A stretch of DNA of 12,974 bases from CAZCJA01 sp964499015 (lineage in GTDB: Bacteria > Elusimicrobiota > Elusimicrobia > F11). Each line of letters begins with the position of its first letter. Position 1 is the first letter of the stretch. Positions 6,625-12,974 of the stretch are shown here, in pieces. Both the position numbers and the translations under genes were made by a program. The notes under the pieces are model-generated. The model had not been told where the DNA came from and ran no database searches. It saw nothing but the letters and a program-made list of their open reading frames with translations. Where the stretch lies: positions 1-12,974 of the forward strand of contig CAZCJA010000070.1 of NCBI GenBank assembly GCA_964499015.1, given 5' to 3'.

Positions 6625-8097
6625 ATGAAACCAAAAACACCCATTAAATTCGGCACCGACGGCTGGCGCTCCGTTATCGCGGACGGCTTCACGTTTGAAA
6701 ACGTCAAACGCGTGACCCAGGCGACGTGCGACGTGTTGCGCCGTTCCTCCAAAAGCCGCCTGATCGTTATCGGATACGACAACCGCTTTTTTTCACCTCA
6801 ATTCGCCGACACCGCCGCCAAAGTGGCCCTCGGTAACGGTTTTAAAGTGGAAATGGGGTCGGAATCCGTCAGTTCGCCCTGTTTGGCGTTCATGGCACAG
6901 AACCGCAAATCCGCTTCCGGCATTATGATCACCGCGTCTCACAACCCAGCGACTTTCAGCGGTTTCAAGCTCAAAAGCCCGCTGGGTGGATCCGTTGATG
7001 AAACCACGACGAACAGCATCGAGGATCGTATGGACGTCACGGAGATCCAAACCGATGTGAAAGGGGAAAAGAAGGTTGATTTCTCCGCACCTTATCTCGC
7101 CTTTGTTAAAAAATTCTTCAAGAACCTCACGCTGCGCAATTTGGCCGGTCCGGTCGTGTTCGACGCGATGCATGGGCCGGGCGGGCGCCTCTTCGAAAAA
7201 CTTTTGAGTGGTCACGAGAAAATCGTCATCATCCGCAAAGAAGCCGATCCGTTGTTCGGCGGCGTGAACCCGGAGCCGATTGAGGTGAACTTGGGCGCGC
7301 TCAAAGACGCGGTGCGCGAGCACAAAGCCGTCGCCGGCATTGCCGTTGACGGCGACGCCGACCGCATCGGCCTGATCGACGAGAAAGGCCGTTACCTTCC
7401 GCCCCACACGGTGATGCCGCTTTTGCTCCTGCACTTGATCGAGAACAAAAAAATGAAAGGCCGCGTGATGCAGACGGTTTCGATGGGCTTCCTCAATCCG
7501 CGCATCGCCGCCAAGTTCAACATGCCTTTCGAAGAAGTGCCGGTTGGTTTTAAACACATCGCCAAGAAAATGCGCGAAGAGAAAGTGTTGTTTGGCGGGG
7601 AGGAATCTGGTGGATACGGCATCGGCCTGTGGTTCGCCGAGCGCGACGCCCTGATCAACGCCTTGCTCGTTATCGAGCTGCTCACCCAATCAAAAACGAA
7701 GCTCTCGGCCCTTGTGGACAGCATGTACGAACGTTTTGGCGTCTCCAACTTCAAACGCACCGATTACGAAGTTGCCTACGTAATGGAAAAAGGCGCGTGG
7801 ACCACACACATAACCTCGAATGTCGGCACAACCTTCGCCGGTCTGCCGGTGAAATCGGTTTCATCGCTAGACGGGGTAAAAATAATTTTGAGCGATGATT
7901 CATGGGTGCTTATGCGCCCCAGCGGCACGGAGCCGCTCATTCGCACTTACGCCGAGTCGGTTTCGGCGCAGACCGTCGATAAGTTGTTGGCCGAGGCCGA
8001 CCGTCTGGTGCATATTCCGCCGCCGAACGAGAAAAAGGAAGCCGCCGCAAAGAAAGCCGCAAAAGCCCGGGCCGCCAAGAAAAAACAAGCAAAATAA
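6625..8097 (+). CDS. Phosphoglucomutase/phosphomannomutase (alpha-D-phosphohexomutase)
   Basis: A 490-residue alpha-D-phosphohexomutase that moves phosphate between the 6 and 1 positions of a hexose, feeding the adjacent nucleotidyltransferase. All four active-site loops are intact: TASHNP (103-108, with the phosphoserine S105), DGDADR (242-247, the magnesium site), GGEESGG (324-330, sugar specificity) and RPSGTEP (431-437, phosphate binding). The N-terminal KFGTDGWRSVIADGFT (8-23) is typical. The GEESGG loop fits glucose/mannose mutases; glucosamine mutases usually carry a related but different loop, so I prefer glucose or mannose. The ATG directly follows the previous stop, with no Shine-Dalgarno in sight, so coupling is likely. 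The last 22 residues (469-490) form a Lys/Ala-rich tail not needed for the fold. Confidence 0.9.
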   Translation: MKPKTPIKFGTDGWRSVIADGFTFENVKRVTQATCDVLRRSSKSRLIVIGYDNRFFSPQFADTAAKVALGNGFKVEMGSESVSSPCLAFMAQNRKSASGIMITASHNPATFSGFKLKSPLGGSVDETTTNSIEDRMDVTEIQTDVKGEKKVDFSAPYLAFVKKFFKNLTLRNLAGPVVFDAMHGPGGRLFEKLLSGHEKIVIIRKEADPLFGGVNPEPIEVNLGALKDAVREHKAVAGIAVDGDADRIGLIDEKGRYLPPHTVMPLLLLHLIENKKMKGRVMQTVSMGFLNPRIAAKFNMPFEEVPVGFKHIAKKMREEKVLFGGEESGGYGIGLWFAERDALINALLVIELLTQSKTKLSALVDSMYERFGVSNFKRTDYEVAYVMEKGAWTTHITSNVGTTFAGLPVKSVSSLDGVKIILSDDSWVLMRPSGTEPLIRTYAESVSAQTVDKLLAEADRLVHIPPPNEKKEAAAKKAAKARAAKKKQAK

Positions 8098-8121
8098 GCT
8101 ATTTTCGCCCCAGTAAATAAT

Positions 8122-8127
8122 AGGAGG
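8122..8127 (+). promoter_or_regulatory. Strong ribosome binding site for metK
   Basis: A full AGGAGG lies four bases before the GTG at 8132. It fixes this non-ATG start and contrasts with the weak or absent signals of the polysaccharide genes upstream. The 34-base gap (8098-8131) shows no convincing terminator hairpin, promoter boxes or room for a SAM riboswitch. Confidence 0.85.
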
Positions 8128-8131
8128 ACGT

Positions 8132-9298
8132 GTGAGAAAAGACCCGTTTGTTTTTACATCCGAATCAGTGACCGAAGGACATCCCGATAAAGTTTGTGAC
8201 CAGGTGTCCGATGCCGTTTTAGACGCCGTTTTGAAAAATGACCCCAAAGGCCGCGTGGCCTGCGAAACCTTCGTGACCGCCGGCTTGATCATCGTGGGCG
8301 GCGAAATCACCACCAAAACCTACGTTGACATCCAGGACCTGGTCCGCAACGTCGTCCGCGGCATCGGCTACACCGACGCCAAATACGGCTTCAACTTTGA
8401 AACCTGCGCGATCCTTAACGCCATCAACCGCCAATCGCCCGACATTTCACAGGGCGTTGACACCGGCGGCGCCGGCGACCAGGGCCTCATGGTCGGCTTT
8501 GCTTCCAACGAAACCGAGGAACTCATGCCGATGCCCATTCAGTTGGCGCATTTGCTGACCAAGCGCCTCTCCGAAGTGCGCAAAAAAGGAATCCTTCCGT
8601 ACTTGGGTCCGGACGGCAAATCGCAGGTCACCGTGGAATACCGCGACGGAAAACCGTTCCGCATCGACACCGTGGTGATTTCATCCCAGCACACCACCGA
8701 AATCTTGGACAAATCCGGCAAGCAGATCACCCAGCGTTCACGCGAAGAAATGATCAACAAAATCGCGCTCGCCGTTTTGCCGAAGAACCTCCTCGACAAA
8801 AAAACCAAATTCCATATCAACCCGACCGGCAAATTCGTGGTCGGAGGCCCGCAGTCGGACACCGGCATGACGGGGCGCAAAATTATCGTCGACACCTACG
8901 GCGGCTGGTGCCCTCACGGCGGCGGCGCGTTCTCCGGCAAAGATCCGACAAAAGTTGACCGCTCGGCCGCGTACATGGCGCGCCACATCGCCAAGAACGT
9001 CGTTGCGGCCAAATTGGCCCAGGAATGCACCGTTCAGCTCGCCTACGCCATCGGCGTGGCCGAACCGGTTTCCGTCTTGATCGACACCAACGGCACGGGC
9101 GTTGTTCCGGACGCCGCCATCAGCCGCGCGGTGAACAAGAGCTACGATTTGACCCCGACCGGCATCATCAACTTCCTGCAGCTGCGCCGCCCAATCTTCC
9201 AGAAAACCGCTTCGTACGGGCATTTCGGTCGCAACGAAAGCACGTTCCTCTGGGAAAAGATCAACAAAGCGGCTGAGATTGCCAAGGCCTGCAAATAA
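8132..9298 (+). CDS. metK: S-adenosylmethionine synthetase
   Basis: A 388-residue methionine adenosyltransferase that condenses methionine and ATP into S-adenosylmethionine with release of phosphate and pyrophosphate, in the cytoplasm. The family signatures are complete: ESVTEGHPDKVCDQVSDAVLD (11-31, with the catalytic histidine at 17), the GAGDQG hexapeptide (113-118), GGPQSDTGMTGRK (238-250) and the P-loop-like GGGAFSGKDPTKVDRSAAYM (263-282). SYGHFGR (361-367) closes the C-terminal domain. Length matches bacterial MetK. The start is the GTG at 8132, set by the strong AGGAGG. Codons are markedly C-ending compared with the genes on either side, suggesting high expression. Its immediate downstream partner is ahcY. 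Confidence 0.98.
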   Translation: MRKDPFVFTSESVTEGHPDKVCDQVSDAVLDAVLKNDPKGRVACETFVTAGLIIVGGEITTKTYVDIQDLVRNVVRGIGYTDAKYGFNFETCAILNAINRQSPDISQGVDTGGAGDQGLMVGFASNETEELMPMPIQLAHLLTKRLSEVRKKGILPYLGPDGKSQVTVEYRDGKPFRIDTVVISSQHTTEILDKSGKQITQRSREEMINKIALAVLPKNLLDKKTKFHINPTGKFVVGGPQSDTGMTGRKIIVDTYGGWCPHGGGAFSGKDPTKVDRSAAYMARHIAKNVVAAKLAQECTVQLAYAIGVAEPVSVLIDTNGTGVVPDAAISRAVNKSYDLTPTGIINFLQLRRPIFQKTASYGHFGRNESTFLWEKINKAAEIAKACK

Positions 9299-9299
9299 C

Positions 9300-10556
9300 A
9301 TGAAATACGACGTCAAGAACATTTCCTTAGCCAAAGAAGGCGAAAAGAGAATCGTCTGGGCGAGCCGGGAAATGCCGGTCCTCGCGCAGATCATGGAGCG
9401 CTTCAAGAAACAGAAGCCCCTGAAAGGCGTGCGCATCGGCGCGTGCTTGCATGTGACCACCGAAACCGCGAACTTGATGATCGCCTTGAAAGCCGGCGGC
9501 GCCGATGTGTCGCTCTGCGCCTCCAACCCGCTCTCAACCCAGGATGACGTCGCGGCCGCGCTCTCCAAGATCCACGGCGTGCCCACCTTCGCCATTAAAG
9601 GCGAAGACAACAAGTCGTACTACAGCCATCTTGTCGAAGTGATCAAACGCCGTCCGCAAATCACCATGGACGACGGCGCCGACGTTGTCGGACTTCTGCA
9701 CACCAAATTCCCGGACCAACTGGCCGGCGTGATCGGCGGCACCGAAGAAACCACCACCGGCGTCATTCGCCTGCAGGCGATGGAAAAAGACGGCGTGCTC
9801 GGCTACCCGATCGTCGCCATCAACAACGCCGATACCAAGCACATGTTCGATAACCGCTACGGCACCGGCCAATCCACCTTGGACGGCGTGATTCGCGCCA
9901 CCAACGTTCTGTTGGCGGGAAAGGTCGTCGTGGTTGTCGGCTACGGTTGGTGCGGTCGCGGCGTCGCCAGCCGCGCTCGCGGCATGGGCGCGCGCACGAT
10001 CGTTCTCGAAATCGATCCGCTTCGCGCTCTCGAGGCCGTCATGGACGGCTTTGAAGTGATGCCGATGAGCCAGGCCGCCAAGATCGGTGATATTTTCATC
10101 ACCGTGACCGGCAACAAGCACGTTTTGCGCGCGGAACATTTCCGCGTGATGAAAAGCGGCGCCATCATCTGCAACTCGGGCCACTTCAACGTCGAAATCG
10201 ATATTCCTGCGCTGCGCAAGCTTTCCAAGTCGGTTAAGGAAGCGCGCGCGTTCGTCGAGGAATACCATTTGAAATCCGGCCGCCTGATTTATCTTCTCGG
10301 CGACGGCCGCCTGATCAACTTGGCCGCCGCGGAAGGCCATCCGGCCTCCGTGATGGACATGTCCTTCGCCAACCAGGCGTTGTGCGTCGAGTACATGGTG
10401 AAAAACAACCAAGAACTCGGCCGCCAAGTCTACGACGTCCCCAAAGATATCGATAAACAGGTCTCGCGCTTGAAGCTTCAGGCGATGGGCATGAATATCG
10501 ACAAGTTGACCCCCGAACAAGTCAAATATTTAGCCAGCTGGCAGGAAGGTACCTAA
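9300..10556 (+). CDS. ahcY: Adenosylhomocysteinase (S-adenosyl-L-homocysteine hydrolase)
   Basis: A 418-residue NAD-dependent hydrolase splitting S-adenosylhomocysteine into adenosine and homocysteine, relieving product inhibition of methyltransferases. Visible elements are CLHVTTETA (49-57), SNPLSTQDDVAAAL (75-88), MDDGAD (123-128, with the conserved aspartate), GGTEETTTGV (146-155), the K180/D184 pair in NNADTKHMFDNRYGTGQS (175-192), the NAD-binding VVVGYGWCGRG (211-221), CNSGHFNVEID (291-301) and LGDGRLINLAAAEGHP (333-348). It is somewhat shorter than the 430 or more residues of many bacterial and eukaryotic enzymes, and ends in LTPEQVKYLASWQEGT without the usual Tyr-Arg-Tyr-type C-terminal tail, like the short thermophile/archaeal form. 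I take the ATG at 9300, one base after the metK stop; a TTG at 9279 is in frame but would put extra residues inside metK. Codon bias resembles metK. Confidence 0.97.
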   Translation: MKYDVKNISLAKEGEKRIVWASREMPVLAQIMERFKKQKPLKGVRIGACLHVTTETANLMIALKAGGADVSLCASNPLSTQDDVAAALSKIHGVPTFAIKGEDNKSYYSHLVEVIKRRPQITMDDGADVVGLLHTKFPDQLAGVIGGTEETTTGVIRLQAMEKDGVLGYPIVAINNADTKHMFDNRYGTGQSTLDGVIRATNVLLAGKVVVVVGYGWCGRGVASRARGMGARTIVLEIDPLRALEAVMDGFEVMPMSQAAKIGDIFITVTGNKHVLRAEHFRVMKSGAIICNSGHFNVEIDIPALRKLSKSVKEARAFVEEYHLKSGRLIYLLGDGRLINLAAAEGHPASVMDMSFANQALCVEYMVKNNQELGRQVYDVPKDIDKQVSRLKLQAMGMNIDKLTPEQVKYLASWQEGT

Positions 10557-10565
10557 CCCACCACT

Positions 10566-10573
10566 AGGAGGAG
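10566..10573 (+). promoter_or_regulatory. Strong ribosome binding site for the lipoprotein gene
   Basis: AGGAGGAG in the 20-base gap after ahcY, ending three bases before the ATG at 10577. It is an independent, strong initiation signal. The gap is too short to hold both a terminator and a promoter, so co-transcription with ahcY, or a promoter inside ahcY, is expected. Confidence 0.8.
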
Positions 10574-10576
10574 CGT

Positions 10577-11521
10577 ATGAGACACCGGTTGTTTGTATGG
10601 CTGCAGGCCTTTGCGGTCTGCAGTATGTTGATGCTGACGGGTTGCGAAAACGGCAACTTATTCGGCAAATTGACGGACCGGGGGGACTCATCTGACCCTC
10701 AAGTGCTGGTTTCGCAAGGGTATGACGCTCTTCGCGATGGCGATTACTCCGCAGCGCTCATTCTCTTCAATAAAGCTCTCGAAAAAGACCCGGACAATGC
10801 AGAGGCGCTTTACGGCGCATCCACGGCACAACTTGCCGGTTCTGGTTTAAATATTGGGGCTTTAATTTCAAATCTCACCCATCAGACGTCTAGCACTCTG
10901 GCCGTGCACGATCTGCCCAGTTTAATCCGCCAGTCCCGCGTATCCGTGAGCGCAACTCACACCACGGCGAACAGCATTCTTGAAGGCGTTGATATTGATG
11001 CCCTTAATAACGTGATTGACCAGGTTATTTGCCGCCTTCAAAAAATTGTTTCCGGTGCGACGGACGGTTCGATTGAAAAGAATAATGTCGACGTTCTATT
11101 GAACTTGGCATCGGTTTGTGTGATTCGCGGCATACTGCGCCCGATCCGCAATAATTACTTCGATATAACAAACACGAATGGAAGCTTTGATGTAACGCAA
11201 TTGGCAGGTTTTAACACGGCCTGTGCTACCGATGAAGGGAAAGCGGTTGTTTTGCAAATGGCTCAAGATGTTGTCGCTACATGGCACTTGTTTAACCGGG
11301 CTGTCACCCTTTTGAACCTCGGCAACGATCAGGTGATATCACAGTTGCGTGCTGACGTGGCGACCGCCATCGACAAGTTGTTTGATGACGTCGATGGAGG
11401 CAATTCTGATGATTTGCCCGGAGCGTGCATTTCCCATTTGCAGTTGAATGGAATAACGCATGAAACATTTTCGAATTCGAGCAACGATAGCGTGTTCGAT
11501 CCAAACAGCAATAACTGCTGA
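10577..11521 (+). CDS. Lipoprotein with an N-terminal TPR motif, function unknown
   Basis: A 314-residue predicted lipoprotein. A basic start (MRHR) and hydrophobic helix lead to the lipobox LTGC (20-23), so C23 should be lipidated after signal peptidase II cleavage. N24 is not aspartate at the +2 site, so by the E. coli rule it would go to the outer membrane. Residues about 42-85 form one clear TPR hairpin (SQGYDALRDGDYSAALILFN, then ALEKDPDNAEALYGAS), a protein-binding motif. The rest is mostly helical, with no family I recognise. Further cysteines occur at 152, 181, 216, 284 and at the very last residue, 314; A15 to S16 also contains C15 within the signal. The downstream barrel gene starts after 19 bases, so the two probably act together in the outer membrane. 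This partnership is inference. Confidence 0.75.
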   Translation: MRHRLFVWLQAFAVCSMLMLTGCENGNLFGKLTDRGDSSDPQVLVSQGYDALRDGDYSAALILFNKALEKDPDNAEALYGASTAQLAGSGLNIGALISNLTHQTSSTLAVHDLPSLIRQSRVSVSATHTTANSILEGVDIDALNNVIDQVICRLQKIVSGATDGSIEKNNVDVLLNLASVCVIRGILRPIRNNYFDITNTNGSFDVTQLAGFNTACATDEGKAVVLQMAQDVVATWHLFNRAVTLLNLGNDQVISQLRADVATAIDKLFDDVDGGNSDDLPGACISHLQLNGITHETFSNSSNDSVFDPNSNNC

Positions 11522-11527
11522 TTCCAT

Positions 11528-11532
11528 GGGAG
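11528..11532 (+). promoter_or_regulatory. Ribosome binding site for the outer-membrane protein gene
   Basis: GGGAG lies eight bases before the ATG at 11541. It favours that start over the in-frame ATG at 11526, which sits directly in front of the motif and would put MGDLT ahead of the signal peptide. Confidence 0.65.
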
Positions 11533-11540
11533 ACCTAACG

Positions 11541-12938
11541 ATGAAAAATAAAATTCTCGTATCAAGTTTCATTCTGGGATTGATTGGATCGGTAGCGTTT
11601 GCAACTGAACCGCCAACGCAGATTGAGTTTGTTCGACCGCTCGGAATGGGCGGCGCGTTTACGGCGATCGCCGACGACCACAATATCTTTTCCTTCAATC
11701 CTGCCGGCCTTGTACAACGCACCGGGTCACAATTCACGCTGCTGGAAATCGCAGCTGGTGGCGCCAAGGACACGATGGATCTGATTGATTTTGTCGATGA
11801 AAATAAGGATGTATTGGACAACTGGGACACAAGCACGCCCGCCCAGCAGGCCGATATAACCAATAAAATCATCAATAATATTTCTCGGCTTGATCCGCGT
11901 ATTTATGCCGCAGCCAACACCTTTACGTATTTGTCGGGCCCGGTTTTTTGGGGCGCGCATCTGGGGTTTGGAGTGCAAGGCGTTGTGGATTCAACCGTTC
12001 GCTTAGATGTTGGCCCTGGCGGTATTCCGAACGTTAGTTTTTCCGTTAATAATGATGTGATTGTGCCGCTGACAATTGCCCGGCGTTGGAATGCCCCGCT
12101 TCTTCCCGGGACCCTCGGCGTCGGCCTTACGGGAAAACTGATGCGTCGCTTTAAGACGGAACAGACACGCATCAGTGTTCTGCAATTAGACGATGTCGAA
12201 TCACCGCCGATTGCACAGGGCACCGGCTTTGGTAGTGATTTGGGGCTCTTGTATCAACCCACCAATCGCACCAACATTGGCGTCATGGTTCAGGATTTCC
12301 TCGGTACCAAGCTGCATTTTGACGCCGAACCTTCAGAAGGCGGCTTCCAGGGTTACAACGAACGTGATACGGTCATACGTCCACGTACAAATGTTGGCCT
12401 AGCGATGACGCCGGAAAGCCTGTTATGGCTCTTGCCTACAGGCGACCGCTGGACGTTTTCAGCTGACATACGTGACGTGGCATCTCGAGATGAGCACGTT
12501 CTTTTCCAGAAAGGGTTTAAGCAAATCCTCGGGGATGATTTCGGCCGCCACACGCATCTCGGCGCGGAATTCCGCTATTGGTTCCTGCGTTTCCGCGGCG
12601 GCGCCTACCAGGGTTATCCAACGGCCGGACTCGGATTGGATATACCGCTACTTAAGCTCGACTTCGCCTACTACGGCCGCGAAATCGGCGCGCAAGCAGG
12701 GGATAAAAGACAAGACATGTATGTAGCCTCATTGGCGATCGCCTTTGGGTCGGGACAGGTGGAAGCGCGCGAGCGCATTCACAAGAACAAGGAAATGAAG
12801 AAGCAGAAGACCTTGGGCGATCCGATGCCGACCGACACAATGCCGGCCGCATCTGAGCCTGCTACGACGGAACCTGCGGCTCCCGCCAAGACCGACGCGG
12901 AACCGGTGACACCGACGGCAGACGAGATTCCTCAATAA
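11541..12938 (+). CDS. Outer-membrane beta-barrel protein, OmpP1/FadL/PorV-like, with Pro/Ala-rich C-terminal tail
   Basis: A 465-residue exported protein. The signal peptide has a basic start (MKNK), a hydrophobic core at 5-18 and an AFA cleavage site (19-21), leaving a mature N-terminus TEPP. Directly after it, RPLGMGGAFTAIADDHNIFSF then NPAGL (32-57) is the signature of OmpP1/FadL and PorV/PorQ-type barrels. From about 120 to 403 there are alternating hydrophobic strands ending in aromatic or glycine residues (for example FWGAHLGFGVQG, LGVGLTGKL, DMYVASLAIAFGSG), consistent with a barrel. After 404 comes a charged stretch (EARERIHKNKEMKKQK) and a tail rich in Pro, Ala, Thr and Glu to residue 465. 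Substrate and role are unknown; fatty-acid-like hydrophobic transport or a secretion-associated role are both possible by family. It pairs with the preceding TPR lipoprotein. Confidence 0.75.
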   Translation: MKNKILVSSFILGLIGSVAFATEPPTQIEFVRPLGMGGAFTAIADDHNIFSFNPAGLVQRTGSQFTLLEIAAGGAKDTMDLIDFVDENKDVLDNWDTSTPAQQADITNKIINNISRLDPRIYAAANTFTYLSGPVFWGAHLGFGVQGVVDSTVRLDVGPGGIPNVSFSVNNDVIVPLTIARRWNAPLLPGTLGVGLTGKLMRRFKTEQTRISVLQLDDVESPPIAQGTGFGSDLGLLYQPTNRTNIGVMVQDFLGTKLHFDAEPSEGGFQGYNERDTVIRPRTNVGLAMTPESLLWLLPTGDRWTFSADIRDVASRDEHVLFQKGFKQILGDDFGRHTHLGAEFRYWFLRFRGGAYQGYPTAGLGLDIPLLKLDFAYYGREIGAQAGDKRQDMYVASLAIAFGSGQVEARERIHKNKEMKKQKTLGDPMPTDTMPAASEPATTEPAAPAKTDAEPVTPTADEIPQ

Positions 12939-12974
12939 GAATTATTTAATCGGATTCAAGGAATGCCCTCCCGC

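Noticed and set aside
6793..7689. Minus-strand open frame of 298 residues opposite the phosphohexomutase
   Set aside because: The mutase frame carries all four catalytic loops; the antisense product is His/Val/Gly-rich with no recognisable domain.
8029..8097. Frameshift as the cause of the Lys/Ala tail on the mutase
   Set aside because: The frame runs smoothly from RPSGTEP through a normal final helix into the tail and ends in a stop just ahead of a clean intergenic gap; other frames show nothing family-like.
8098..8131. SAM riboswitch in front of metK
   Set aside because: Only 34 bases separate the mutase stop and the metK start, too short for any known SAM-binding RNA, and no hairpin is evident.
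8738..9613. Minus-strand open frame of 291 residues across metK and ahcY
   Set aside because: It spans two well-supported genes in the opposite sense and shows no motif or ribosome binding site that I can defend.
9534..10520. Long minus-strand open frame of 328 residues opposite ahcY
   Set aside because: It lies wholly within the strongly supported ahcY frame, has no family motifs, and is explained by GC-rich, C-ending codons that suppress stops on the opposite strand.
12939..12974. Possible terminator or new gene after the barrel protein
   Set aside because: Only 36 bases remain; there is an AT-rich stretch but no inverted repeat with a T-run and no start with a ribosome binding site that can be supported.

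Overview
The window reads almost entirely on the + strand and carries twelve genes (the first one partial), separated by at most 34 bases. It looks like chromosome of a Gram-negative bacterium. The support is a lipid-linked surface-polysaccharide cluster, a heptosyltransferase-family enzyme, a lipobox lipoprotein and a signal-peptide-bearing outer-membrane barrel protein. Composition is moderately GC-rich by eye. I cannot fix the phylum from the sequence; nothing points to a well-known model lineage, and an uncultivated Gram-negative phylum is possible. I saw no tRNA, rRNA, CRISPR array, insertion sequence, attachment site or long non-coding stretch.

Region 1 (1-8097) is a polysaccharide assembly operon. 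In order it holds the C-terminus of a multi-pass membrane protein (probably an O-antigen ligase/polymerase), a family 2 glycosyltransferase, a family 4 glycosyltransferase, a family 9 (heptosyltransferase-like) glycosyltransferase, a polyprenyl-phosphate sugar-1-phosphate transferase that would start the lipid-linked repeat unit, a GalE-type sugar-nucleotide epimerase, a sugar-1-phosphate nucleotidyltransferase and a phosphohexomutase. Most junctions overlap (ATGA, ATGA, 17 nt, TAATG, GTGA) or abut, which suggests translational coupling. The mutase, nucleotidyltransferase and epimerase would supply activated sugar, the phosphotransferase would load the first sugar on undecaprenyl phosphate, and the glycosyltransferases would extend it.

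Region 2 (8132-10556) is the S-adenosylmethionine cycle pair metK and ahcY, with one base between them. MetK makes the methyl donor and AhcY removes the inhibitory by-product S-adenosylhomocysteine. metK has a strong Shine-Dalgarno, and both genes show a strongly C-ending codon bias, consistent with high expression.

Region 3 (10577-12938) is a two-gene envelope unit. A TPR-containing lipoprotein with an unrecognised C-terminal region is followed 19 bases later by a signal-peptide-bearing barrel protein with the N-terminal signature of the OmpP1/FadL/PorV group and a roughly 60-residue Pro/Ala/Thr/Glu-rich tail beyond the barrel. This pair is the least characterised part of the window and the best candidate for something undescribed. 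Everything upstream is recognisable family by family.
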